Source: Dehalococcoidia bacterium UBA3254
Lineage (GTDB): Bacteria; Chloroflexota; Dehalococcoidia; Dehalococcoidales; UBA3254
Length of the DNA: 33,355 nucleotides
Direction of reading: 5' to 3'
Assembly: GCA_002362735.1 (NCBI GenBank)
Contig: DEUU01000437.1
Location: forward strand, 592-33,946
Each line of letters opens with the position of its first letter. Positions within the stretch are counted from its first letter, which is position 1. The notes beneath the pieces are model-generated. The model did not search any database. It was not told the DNA's origin and saw only the letters and a program-made list of their open reading frames with translations. A program made the translations under genes and the position numbers. Shown piece after piece: positions 15,272 through 23,545 of this stretch.

Positions 15272-16303
15272 CTAGCATTCTTCTCTTAAAGCTCGCTCAA
15301 ACTCTCCTCTGAAGATACCCTTTTCGGTAATAATGGCCGTGATGTATTCATGAGGGGTAACATCAAAAGCCGGATTTGCTACCCGGATACCTTCCGGGGC
15401 TGTACGCACTCCCTGGAAACAGGTCACCTCCTCTGGCTGACGTTCTTCAATAACGATGTCATCACCGGAAGCAATAGAGAGGTCGACAGTACTGGAGGGG
15501 GCGGCGACATAAAATGGAAGTCCGTGCTCTTTCGCGAGCACCGCCAGAGTATAGGTCCCGATTTTATTGGCTGCGTCTCCGTTTCGGGCAATCCGGTCAG
15601 CCCCCGTAATCACGGCATCAACCTTACCCTGACGCATGAACGATCCAGCCATAGAATCTGTGATCAAGATGAAGGGGATACCCGTCCTTTTCAGCTCGAA
15701 AGCTGTGAGACGCGCTCCCTGAAGAAGAGGCCGTGTCTCGACAACTATAACCTTGATGTTCTTACCCTCGGCGTTGGCCTTCTTGATCACCCCGAGGGCC
15801 GTACCATAGCCTGCAGTAGCCAGAATTCCAGTATTACAAATAGTCAAAATGGTATCGCCTTCATCGATCAAAGTAGCTCCCAACAAACCCAAATCCTCAT
15901 CTGATACGATCTGTTCCTCATGAATTTTTAAGGCTTCCGCGATAAGGGTCTTTTTAATCTCCGTTAAGGTTTTTCCTGATGAAGCCACTCTTTCCATACG
16001 TTCTATTGCCCAGAATAAATTGCGGGCAGTGGGACGGCTGTCACCCAGCATTTTGATGATGGTTTTCAACTGCTTCAGAAACTCAGACCGGGTACCAGCC
16101 TGAATTTCCAAAGCGCCCAGAGCCACTCCATAAGCCGCCGCCACCCCGATAGCCGGCGCTCCCCTGACTGCCAGACATTTGATAGCCTCAGCCACCTGAC
16201 TAGGACGGGTAATTTCAAGATAGACTTCTTCCACCGGAAGCCGGGTCTGATCCAGAATAATGAGTTTATTTCCCTGCCAGTCCAGGGGTACCAAATCTTC
16301 CAT
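15272..16303 (-). CDS. mtnA: S-methyl-5-thioribose-1-phosphate isomerase
   Basis: The 343-residue enzyme converts methylthioribose 1-phosphate to methylthioribulose 1-phosphate, the second salvage step. Motifs include ILDQTRLP (16-23), RGAPAIGVAAAYG (47-59), catalytic C156 in TICNTG, ETRPLLQGARLT (189-200) and catalytic D236 in TGADRIARNGDAANKIGT. These correspond to C160 and D240 of B. subtilis MtnA. The frame extends to a TTG at 16321, but the ATG at 16303 has GAGGGCAGGG upstream and gives the usual N-terminus. A promoter (TTCATA-17-TATAAT) lies at 16335-16363. No later methionine-salvage genes (mtnBCD or mtnKW) are in the window. Confidence 0.93.
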   Translation of the reverse strand: MEDLVPLDWQGNKLIILDQTRLPVEEVYLEITRPSQVAEAIKCLAVRGAPAIGVAAAYGVALGALEIQAGTRSEFLKQLKTIIKMLGDSRPTARNLFWAIERMERVASSGKTLTEIKKTLIAEALKIHEEQIVSDEDLGLLGATLIDEGDTILTICNTGILATAGYGTALGVIKKANAEGKNIKVIVVETRPLLQGARLTAFELKRTGIPFILITDSMAGSFMRQGKVDAVITGADRIARNGDAANKIGTYTLAVLAKEHGLPFYVAAPSSTVDLSIASGDDIVIEERQPEEVTCFQGVRTAPEGIRVANPAFDVTPHEYITAIITEKGIFRGEFERALREEC

Positions 16304-16334
16304 TTCCCTGCCCTCTAGCAACTAACTTTAGTCT

Positions 16335-16363
16335 ATTATATACTTGTACGGTAAAGATATGAA
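16335..16363 (-). promoter_or_regulatory. mtnA promoter, overlapping the divergent transporter start
   Basis: On the minus strand TTCATA (16358-16363) and TATAAT (16335-16340) are 17 bases apart. The -35 covers the ATG of the divergent AEC gene, and the -10 overlaps an opposite-strand TATTAT/TATACT. Confidence 0.5.
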
Positions 16364-17327
16364 TATTTTTCTCATTACATTTCAGGTAGTGCTCGCTCTA
16401 CTGGGTATTGGGTTTTTAGGCTTCTGGATCATCGGCCGGCGCCATATGCCAGCCAATTCACTTGCCCTTTTAACATCGATTGCCATAGATATTACTCTGC
16501 CCTGTCTGGCTCTGGGCAACATCCTGATTCAATTCTCTCCAAAGCAGTTTCCGGACTGGTGGCATATGCCGCTGTGGTGGCTTGGATTTACGGCGGTCGC
16601 ATTAGTGCTGTCACTGCTTGCCTCTTTACTTGCGCGCAAGGGCACCCGCGGTGAATTTTGCATGAGCCTGTTTTTCCAGAACGGCCTTTTCTTTCCTCTC
16701 GTCATTATCAGCGGGCTCTTACCGGATAAAGCGGCTACCTATCTGATCCTTCTTTTCCTGCTAATGTTCCTCCAACCATCATTGATCTTCAGCACCTACT
16801 CCTTTTTCTTTAAAAATAAGACGCAGGCCCCAGCTCTAAATTGGCGCCGAGTAGTAAACCCGGTCATGGTTGCCACCGCAGTCGGCATCATCGTCGGTCT
16901 GGCTAGCGTAAACACTTACGTTCCCCGTTTTATTATCCTGATCTTAACGTTGATCGGAGGGATGGCTATACCCCTCTTCATGTTGATCCTGGGAGGCAAC
17001 GTTTACAACGATTTTATGAACCGGGAATCGAATGACCGGAAGATTTATACTGCGGAAGTCATCAAATTCACCCTGGTCAAAAACCTTTTGTTCCCCCTGG
17101 TATTCCTGGGTTTATTGGTATGGATACGCCCGGATTTCCCGGTGGCTTTTCTTCTCATTCTTGAAGCGGCGGTTCCTCCTGTCACCGCCATACCTATTTT
17201 TACCGAACGGTCCGGAGGTAACCGGGCGCTCACTAATCAGTATATTGTCGCCAGTTTCGTCTTCTCGATCTTCTCGATCCCCGGGATCCTCTACCTTTTC
17301 GGTCTATTTTTCCCCTTCCCTCATTAA
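16359..17327 (+). CDS. AEC-family (auxin efflux carrier-like) transporter
   Basis: The 322-residue membrane protein has about ten hydrophobic helices in two sets of five. LLTSIAIDITLPCLALGNIL (about 38-57) with its conserved LP, and the second-half EAAVPPVTAIPIFTERSGGN, are typical of AEC permeases. Family members export or import organic acids, amino acids or other small anions; the substrate here is unknown. The frame begins at a TTG (16344), but the ATG at 16359 is preferred, although the ribosome-binding site (GGTAAAG) is weak. It is divergent from mtnA with 55 bases between start codons. A link with methionine metabolism is possible but based only on position. Confidence 0.85.
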   Translation: MNIFLITFQVVLALLGIGFLGFWIIGRRHMPANSLALLTSIAIDITLPCLALGNILIQFSPKQFPDWWHMPLWWLGFTAVALVLSLLASLLARKGTRGEFCMSLFFQNGLFFPLVIISGLLPDKAATYLILLFLLMFLQPSLIFSTYSFFFKNKTQAPALNWRRVVNPVMVATAVGIIVGLASVNTYVPRFIILILTLIGGMAIPLFMLILGGNVYNDFMNRESNDRKIYTAEVIKFTLVKNLLFPLVFLGLLVWIRPDFPVAFLLILEAAVPPVTAIPIFTERSGGNRALTNQYIVASFVFSIFSIPGILYLFGLFFPFPH

Positions 17328-17476
17328 GTTCAGACGCAGGATACGCGAAAACCAGAGGAATGACTCATTTCAGACCGGATCCCTTTCCAGAGAGCTCTTG
17401 TATTTTTTATCAAATCCAAATATATAGATAATTAGTAAAGGAAAGTAGATTATCTGGAAGAAGAGGGTTGATGGGG

Positions 17477-19498
17477 ATGAGGTGGGGCTACCGACGATTC
17501 ATTTTATTTCTGGTAATATTAATGCTACCTGCGCTGTTTTTAATTAATTCTATTTCATCCTGGGGGCTGGCGGTTTACAACGGTAATAGCCTGAACCTGA
17601 ATTTCGCTCCTGATTCTCCAACCATTGTGGAAGTCCAAATAAATAACGGAAATGATGACTGTGTTTTTTACTGGAACGACAAATCGTGGGCTCAGGATGG
17701 CCTGGCCTATGCCGGCCTTTATACGGGATACGTGGATAGTGAAGACTGTAAAGAAGGCGTGGCGCTCCGCTGGGCAAGTGTAGCTGTATCTCCAGGGGTA
17801 CTGGTCAGTAATTGCCACATCTCGATGTGCGCGAATAACTATCTTTCGACGGTAACGGTCAATTCAAAAATTACCGGGGCCAAAGAGCTAAACGCAGCCT
17901 CCTGGAGCGATCTGGCAAACTACCAACCCAGACGGGGGACTGTAGTCGGTGGGACTGATAACAGCAAAATCACCAGCGCTCAAACTGCCTGGAACAATAT
18001 CGGTGCCTGGTCAGGAAATATCTGGTATGATACCCCGGATATCTCACCTATCATCCATGAAATTATTAATCAGCCTGGTTGGAAAAGCGGAAATCCGATT
18101 GCATTGTTCTGGGACGATCACGAAGGGCTGTCTACGGCCAAGAACCGCACCTACCGGGGAATCTATTCCTGGAATGCCGATCATTCAAGGGCCGCCAAAT
18201 TACACATAGAATATACCGCAAATGCTCCAGTCTATAATATAACCGCTTCAGTTTCCGGAGGCCACGGCTCAATTAGTCCTGCCTCACAGCAGGTAAACCG
18301 AGGAGGCAATGCCTATGTCACAATCACACCGGAAAATAGCTATCATATCGCCAGCATTTCAGATAACAATACCCCGGTAACCTCTCTTACCAGCCCCTAT
18401 ACTATTTCAAATGTTATCTCGAACCACACGGTGGTTGTGACTTTCGCTCAAGGTACATCACCGACACCCACAACCCATCCTCCGGTATATAGTGGTGGAG
18501 GAGGTTATTCACCACCACTAAAAGATAACACCCTGAGTCTCACCGGGCTGACTTCCACACCCGAACTGCTTACCGATAATGGCGGTATCTCGCTAAAAAC
18601 AGTGCACCTTGAAGGGAAAAACGGTAACATCACACTGGACATTGACAAGGGAACATTACTTCAAGACGCCAATGGAAACGTATTGAAAATAATATCAGCA
18701 ACTACTATATCGTCCCCTCCCAGTCCTTCGGCAGATAGCTTCATTCTGATAGATTATGTTCTGGGACCCAGCGGAGCAAAAATTAATCCTCCGTTAACTC
18801 TGAGTCTACAGTACGATCCGCAATCGCTGCCGCTTGCCGTTGACGAGAATAAAATTCTTCTCGCTTCCTGGGATGGTGTAAAGTGGACATTGCTGGACAG
18901 CAATTTGAATAAGGAGACACACACAGTATCGGCCAGGATTTCGCTTTTCAGTCAGTATGCTTTATTGGCGAAATATAAAGAAGCCTCGTTTTTTCTTTCA
19001 GGATTAAAGATCACCAAAGAGACTTCCGCGAATGGCCAGTTGGTAAGAGTGCAGGTAACGGTTTCTAATACCGGAGGCATTGGGGGAAAATACGAGCTTA
19101 CCCTGAATTTAAATGGTAATAAAGTCGATCAAAAAGAGATCACCCTCGAAGCCGGAAAACAGGATACCTCGGTCTTTCAATTACAAGACCTAACTCCAGG
19201 CAAATATACGGTATCTATCAACGGAACCACCGGCCAATTTACGTTGGAGGATCCTCTCTCGGCTGTGACCGAAACACCAGCCCTACCAGCCCCTCAAACG
19301 ACACAGAAAGCAGTGGATGCGCCTGTACCAGTACCGCTGCAGCCTGAAATACCATCTATCATTTCCACAGTTGAAACGCAAACCCCATTAAAGGATAGCA
19401 ACAGGGCGATGCCCGTGATGTGGATTATCATCGGATCGGTGGCCGCAGCCCTGATCGCTGGAATTCTGGTTTTCCGGAGCCGAATGAGAAACCGCTAG
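17477..19498 (+). CDS. Secreted, C-terminally membrane-anchored multidomain surface protein
   Basis: About 673 residues. An N-terminal signal peptide (RRFILFLVILMLPALFLIN) leads into a beta-rich domain (about 37-247) ending in HEIINQPGWKSGNPIALFW and AAKLHIEYT, a pattern shared with carbohydrate-binding or DNRLRE-like surface modules. A bacterial InlB-type repeat follows (about 252-325: ITASVSGGHGSISPASQQV to ISNHTVVVTFAQ). After a Pro/Gly hinge come two more beta domains; the second (about 510-585, VTVSNTGGIGGKYELTLNLNG) resembles CARDB. A Pro-rich spacer precedes a membrane anchor (about 645-665) and a short basic tail, RSRMRNR. TTG 17468, ATG 17471 and ATG 17477 are possible starts; AGAGGG at 17462-17467 fits 17477 best. 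It probably faces outside; ligand unknown. Confidence 0.8.
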   Translation: MRWGYRRFILFLVILMLPALFLINSISSWGLAVYNGNSLNLNFAPDSPTIVEVQINNGNDDCVFYWNDKSWAQDGLAYAGLYTGYVDSEDCKEGVALRWASVAVSPGVLVSNCHISMCANNYLSTVTVNSKITGAKELNAASWSDLANYQPRRGTVVGGTDNSKITSAQTAWNNIGAWSGNIWYDTPDISPIIHEIINQPGWKSGNPIALFWDDHEGLSTAKNRTYRGIYSWNADHSRAAKLHIEYTANAPVYNITASVSGGHGSISPASQQVNRGGNAYVTITPENSYHIASISDNNTPVTSLTSPYTISNVISNHTVVVTFAQGTSPTPTTHPPVYSGGGGYSPPLKDNTLSLTGLTSTPELLTDNGGISLKTVHLEGKNGNITLDIDKGTLLQDANGNVLKIISATTISSPPSPSADSFILIDYVLGPSGAKINPPLTLSLQYDPQSLPLAVDENKILLASWDGVKWTLLDSNLNKETHTVSARISLFSQYALLAKYKEASFFLSGLKITKETSANGQLVRVQVTVSNTGGIGGKYELTLNLNGNKVDQKEITLEAGKQDTSVFQLQDLTPGKYTVSINGTTGQFTLEDPLSAVTETPALPAPQTTQKAVDAPVPVPLQPEIPSIISTVETQTPLKDSNRAMPVMWIIIGSVAAALIAGILVFRSRMRNR

Positions 19499-19533
19499 GA
19501 TTATACCCTCTCCTGATTAACTGTCTGCATTAA

Positions 19534-19562
19534 TTGACACTCCTCTGACCTTACTCTAAAAT
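19534..19562 (+). promoter_or_regulatory. Promoter for the alaS operon
   Basis: A perfect TTGACA (19534-19539) and TAAAAT (19557-19562) are separated by 17 bases, about 35 bases upstream of the alaS GTG. No T-box leader would fit in this space. Confidence 0.75.
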
Positions 19563-19597
19563 CGTATTATGGCTTTGATCTGTTTGAGGAGTAATTC

Positions 19598-22219
19598 GTG
19601 AAAACAAGTGAAATACGCAGCGCCTATCTGAAATTCTTTGAAGAAAAAGACCATCTGGTGGTTCCCAGTTCTTCGCTGGTCCCGTACAACGATCCTACCC
19701 TGCTTTTTACAACCGCCGGAATGGTACAGTTTAAAAATTATTATCTCGGTATTGAAACACCCCCAAACCGCCGCCTGGCCTCCTGTCAGAAAAGCTTCCG
19801 CACTACCGATATCGAAAGTGTTGGAGACACCAAGCACCTGACTTTCTTCGAAATGCTGGGCAATTTCAGCATCGGTGATTATTTCAAAAAAGAGGCTATT
19901 CCCTGGGCTTGGGAATTTGTTACCGAACGTTTAAAATTAACTCCGGAACGGATCTGGATCACCGTTTACACAGACGATGATGAAGCCTTCCAAATCTGGA
20001 ACAAAATAGTCGGCGTTCCAGCCGAGCGAATCCTGAGGTTCGGCGCAAAAGACAATTTCTGGGGCCCCGCCGGCAGCTCGGGTCCGTGCGGCCCATGCAG
20101 CGAATTACATTATGATTTCGGAGATAAATACGGCTGCGGTAAACCCGACTGCAGCCCCGGTTGCGGCTGCGGACGCTTCGTTGAAGTATGGAATCTGGTC
20201 TTCACTCAATTCAATCAGGGTGAAAACGGAGAGCGCACTCCTCTTCCCAGGCCGAATATCGATACCGGAATGGGACTGGAAAGAATAGCCGCGGTGGTAC
20301 AGGGAAAGACGACTGTCTACGATACGGATATTTTCGCCCCTTTGCTGGTGAAAATTGCCGGCATTGCCGGAAAGAAATACGGTGAAAATGGAGAAGCCGA
20401 CAACGCCATGCGTGTTATTGTCGAACATAGCCGTGCCGTCTCGTTCCTGATTGCGGACGGAGTCATGCCGGCTAATGACGGACGAGGCTATGTTTTAAGG
20501 CGTCTCATTCGCCGGGCTGCCCTCTTCGGTAAACGTTTGGGGCTGGAAAATCTTTTTCTCGCAGATGCCTGCGCCGCTTCGATAGACCATATGAAAGATA
20601 TTTACCCCGAACTGGAACAAAGGCGAGCCATTATTCTGAAGGTAATTGAGCTGGAACAGTCCCGTTTCCATGAAACTCTTAATACCGGTCTCACCATGCT
20701 CGATAACCTGATTGTGAATGCTTCTAGCCAGGTGCGTAACAAGATTCCCGGAGAAGATGTTTTCAAATTGTATGATACCTACGGGTTCCCCGTGGAACTG
20801 ACCCGTGAGATTGTCTCGCGTGCCGGACTCACAGTAGATTTGGACGCCTTTGAGAAAGAAATGGAAAAACAGAAAGAGCGGGCCAGAGCTTCCCATAAAT
20901 TCGATCGGGCTAAAGGCACGGACAAGATCGAAATCAGGACTTCAGCCGAGAAGACTGAATTCGTAGGGTACCAATATCTCCAATATAAATCGAAGATCGT
21001 GGATATGCTGGTCGATAACCGGTCCGTGGAAATGGTCTCCTCAGGACAGGAGGCCAGTATTATTCTGGAAACAACTCCTTTTTACGGCGAAATGGGCGGA
21101 CAGGTGGGCGATACCGGAGCCATCCAGAATGCCGATGGGAAATTCGTCGTTTCCAATACGTTGCATATGGCTGATTTTATCCTGCATCAGGGGAAATTGG
21201 AGTCCGGCTGCTTGAATCTGGGCGATGAGGTAGAAGCCGCCGTGGATACTAAGAGGCGGAGGGACATTGCCTCAAACCATACTACCACTCACCTTTTGCA
21301 ATACGCCCTGAGGCAGGTCCTGGGGACACACGTCCAGCAAAGAGGTTCTATGGTAGGCCCTTATGAATTCCGGTTTGACTTTTCTCATCTTACCGCTATG
21401 ACTCAAGAGGAAATTCAGAGAGTCCAGCATATCGTCAATGACAAGATTCGAGAAAACCTGATCGTCAATGCCGACCAGATGGCCTATAAGCAGGCGGTGG
21501 CTGACGGCGCCATGGCCTTATTCGATGAAAAATATGGCGATGTTGTACGCGTCATCAGAATAGGGACACCGGTTATCAGTGCCGAGCTTTGCGGCGGCAC
21601 CCATGTTTCCGCGACCGGTCAGATTGGTTTCTTCCAGGTCGTGGCAGAAAGCAGCATCGGTTCCGGTCTGCGTCGTATCGAAGCTGTCACCGGTAAGGGC
21701 GCAGAGACCTTTATCGAGCACAATTTCATCAATCTGGAGAAAATTGCGCAGGCTCTGGGGACTTCACCAGCAGCCGCTCATGAAAAAGTGGCGATATTAT
21801 TGAAGGACCTGGAGGAAGAACGCAAGAAACTCGCAGCCATCGAGAAACAATTATCCCATAAAAGCGCCGCCGACTTATTGGAGAAGATCGAGACAGTTAA
21901 CGGAATCAAGGTAATATCCGCCAGCGTAGACTCTACCCGCATCGAATCTTTAAGGGAGATGGCGGACGTTCTGAAAGATAAAATGGGAAGCGGAATCGTG
22001 GTGCTGGGTTCAGTTTACGAAAATCGGCCTTCATTTATCGCCATGGTAACTCCTGACCTGGTCCAAAAAGGCTATAGTGCCGGGGACATCGTCAAGAAAG
22101 TGGCACAGGTGACGGGAGGAGGAGGAGGAGGCAAAGCGGGTATGGCTCAGGCCGGAGGCAAGGACTCTTCGAAGATAGATCAAGCCCTGGAACTGGTACG
22201 GACGCTGATCCGTGCGTAG
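19598..22219 (+). CDS. alaS: Alanyl-tRNA synthetase
   Basis: The 873-residue enzyme is full length. The class II core starts SAYLKFFEEKDH and contains TTAGMVQFKNYYLG and the ATP-site FEMLGNFSIGDYFK. A cysteine-rich stretch after SSGPCGPCSELHYDFG is common in AlaRS proteins of this kind. The editing domain shows H561-T-T-T-H565 and C665-GGTH669, the zinc ligands used to clear Ser- and Gly-tRNA(Ala). A Gly-rich segment (VTGGGGGGKAGMAQAGG) marks the C-Ala domain. The GTG start follows GAGGAG. ruvX starts eight bases before the alaS stop, so the two are translationally coupled. Confidence 0.97.
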   Translation: MKTSEIRSAYLKFFEEKDHLVVPSSSLVPYNDPTLLFTTAGMVQFKNYYLGIETPPNRRLASCQKSFRTTDIESVGDTKHLTFFEMLGNFSIGDYFKKEAIPWAWEFVTERLKLTPERIWITVYTDDDEAFQIWNKIVGVPAERILRFGAKDNFWGPAGSSGPCGPCSELHYDFGDKYGCGKPDCSPGCGCGRFVEVWNLVFTQFNQGENGERTPLPRPNIDTGMGLERIAAVVQGKTTVYDTDIFAPLLVKIAGIAGKKYGENGEADNAMRVIVEHSRAVSFLIADGVMPANDGRGYVLRRLIRRAALFGKRLGLENLFLADACAASIDHMKDIYPELEQRRAIILKVIELEQSRFHETLNTGLTMLDNLIVNASSQVRNKIPGEDVFKLYDTYGFPVELTREIVSRAGLTVDLDAFEKEMEKQKERARASHKFDRAKGTDKIEIRTSAEKTEFVGYQYLQYKSKIVDMLVDNRSVEMVSSGQEASIILETTPFYGEMGGQVGDTGAIQNADGKFVVSNTLHMADFILHQGKLESGCLNLGDEVEAAVDTKRRRDIASNHTTTHLLQYALRQVLGTHVQQRGSMVGPYEFRFDFSHLTAMTQEEIQRVQHIVNDKIRENLIVNADQMAYKQAVADGAMALFDEKYGDVVRVIRIGTPVISAELCGGTHVSATGQIGFFQVVAESSIGSGLRRIEAVTGKGAETFIEHNFINLEKIAQALGTSPAAAHEKVAILLKDLEEERKKLAAIEKQLSHKSAADLLEKIETVNGIKVISASVDSTRIESLREMADVLKDKMGSGIVVLGSVYENRPSFIAMVTPDLVQKGYSAGDIVKKVAQVTGGGGGGKAGMAQAGGKDSSKIDQALELVRTLIRA

Positions 22220-22652
22220 TTTAGGATTGGACATCGGCGACCGGAGAATCGGTGTAGCTTTAAGTGATCCGCTGGGTATCCTGGCTACTCCTTTGCTGGT
22301 ATTTGAACATCAGGACTATGCCCATGACATTCATACTATCCTGCAACTGATAAAGCAAAATCAGGTAGAAATAATTATCGTCGGTCTGCCTCAATCGATG
22401 GACGGGACCATTGGACCGCAGGCCGAAAAAGTAAAGACTTTCACAGAAAAATTGAGAGCGCAATCACCGGTACCGGTAGAGTTCAGGGATGAAAGATTGA
22501 CCACCGTTGCCGCCAAACAATTGATGGAAGCAGCCGGTACAAAAAAAACTGCCAGAGGCAGGAAAATTGAATATGATGCCGCGGCGGCGGCGGTTATTCT
22601 TCAATCTTATTTGAACGAATCCAGACCACTGGAATATCCACCGGAAGATTAA
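22212..22652 (+). CDS. ruvX: YqgF/RuvX family nuclease (pre-16S rRNA / Holliday junction type)
   Basis: The 146-residue RNase H-fold protein has the conserved acidic sites: D7 in LGLDIGDRRIGVALSD, the D93-E94 pair in FRDERLTT and D122 in YDAAAAAVIL. The family includes E. coli YqgF, implicated in processing the 5' end of 16S rRNA, and proteins described as Holliday junction resolvases; the sequence alone does not choose between them. It begins with GTG overlapping alaS by eight bases, a common arrangement, and a GCG-repeat run encodes the alanines near its end. The UbiA-family gene follows four bases after the stop. Confidence 0.92.
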   Translation: MRSLGLDIGDRRIGVALSDPLGILATPLLVFEHQDYAHDIHTILQLIKQNQVEIIIVGLPQSMDGTIGPQAEKVKTFTEKLRAQSPVPVEFRDERLTTVAAKQLMEAAGTKKTARGRKIEYDAAAAAVILQSYLNESRPLEYPPED

Positions 22653-22655
22653 AAG

Positions 22656-23534
22656 ATGCAACTGGAAGAAGTAAAACTTAAAACTCGAGGTTCCATCGGT
22701 GACTATTTGGAAGTGATCAAACCACGGGAGACCGGTTTGCTGGTGTTTATCGGCATGATCACCTACTTTGTCGCCGGAGGCGCTTTTCCCACGGTGCGAT
22801 TTTGGGAAGTGTTAATTGCGATATTCCTGGCCAGCGCCGGAGCTAACGGGCTGACCAACTATTTGGACCGTGATCTTGACGCTCGCATGGAACGCACCCG
22901 GCGCCGGGTATTACCTTCCCGGAAAATATATCCTCCGGAAAGAGCTTTATTTTTTACTGCTGGCCTGGCTGCCGCCGGGCTGACCGCCGCCTGGTTTTTG
23001 CATCCGCTGGCTTTTCTCACTGCTCTAATTGGAACAGCCGCCGCCATTATTTACCGGAAAAGAGTAACCTGCGTTTTCCCTCAGGGAATGATTGCCAGTT
23101 GTGCCCCCGTTTTGATGGGATGGTTTGCAGTTAATTCTTATGTAAACTTTCAAATTCTGCTGCTGTGCATTCTTATTGCAGCCTGGCTCCCGGCACACAT
23201 CTGGAGCGTGATGCTGGTGCACAAAAACGACTACCGGGCTGCCGGAATTACATATTTTCCTTTAAATACCAGTACCAGGGCGGTAACCTCCCTTCTATTC
23301 GCCTTTTGTGTACTTCTATATGCAACCTCCATCGGTCTCTTCTTTTTCAGTCGCTTCGGTTGGTTTTACTTCGTATTCGCCAATTTATCAGGTATGATGA
23401 TAATATATGCCAGTTTGCGATTGAGGCTTTCCAATGCCTCGGGGGATGCCTGGAAGCTTTATAAAATCTCCGCCTTCCCTTATCTGGGAGTCATGTTCCT
23501 GGCGATGGGATTAAGCATCTGGCTAAAGATTTAA
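22656..23534 (+). CDS. UbiA-family prenyltransferase, heme O synthase (CyoE/CtaB)-like
   Basis: The 292-residue integral membrane protein has about eight or nine helices. The first Asp-rich motif is N68-Y-L-D71-R-D-L-D75 followed by RMERTRRR, close to the NxxxDxxxD/MxRTxxRP pattern of protoheme IX farnesyltransferase. The second conserved region, WLPAHIWSVMLVHKNDYRAAGITYFPL, matches the CyoE pattern (WxPxHFW...DYxxAGxPMxP). EVIKPRETGLL (19-29) is the usual CyoE opening. The expected reaction is farnesylation of heme b to heme O for terminal oxidases. No oxidase or other heme-maturation gene is in the window, so the acceptor may differ. The gene sits between ruvX and an acyl-CoA dehydrogenase, with short gaps. 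Confidence 0.82.
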   Translation: MQLEEVKLKTRGSIGDYLEVIKPRETGLLVFIGMITYFVAGGAFPTVRFWEVLIAIFLASAGANGLTNYLDRDLDARMERTRRRVLPSRKIYPPERALFFTAGLAAAGLTAAWFLHPLAFLTALIGTAAAIIYRKRVTCVFPQGMIASCAPVLMGWFAVNSYVNFQILLLCILIAAWLPAHIWSVMLVHKNDYRAAGITYFPLNTSTRAVTSLLFAFCVLLYATSIGLFFFSRFGWFYFVFANLSGMMIIYASLRLRLSNASGDAWKLYKISAFPYLGVMFLAMGLSIWLKI

Positions 23535-23545
23535 CGAGGAAAAGT

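Noticed and set aside
19563..19597. T-box leader upstream of alaS
   Set aside because: The leader between the predicted start point and the GTG is only about 30 bases, with no T-box sequence or specifier hairpin.
20100..20180. Cysteine-rich insertion in AlaRS as a novel zinc domain
   Set aside because: Similar cysteine-rich segments are common in AlaRS of many anaerobic bacteria, so it is not distinctive.
22580..22596. GCG run in ruvX and GGA run in alaS (about 22116-22130) as microsatellites
   Set aside because: Both encode conserved Ala- and Gly-rich parts of the families, so they are explained by coding function.
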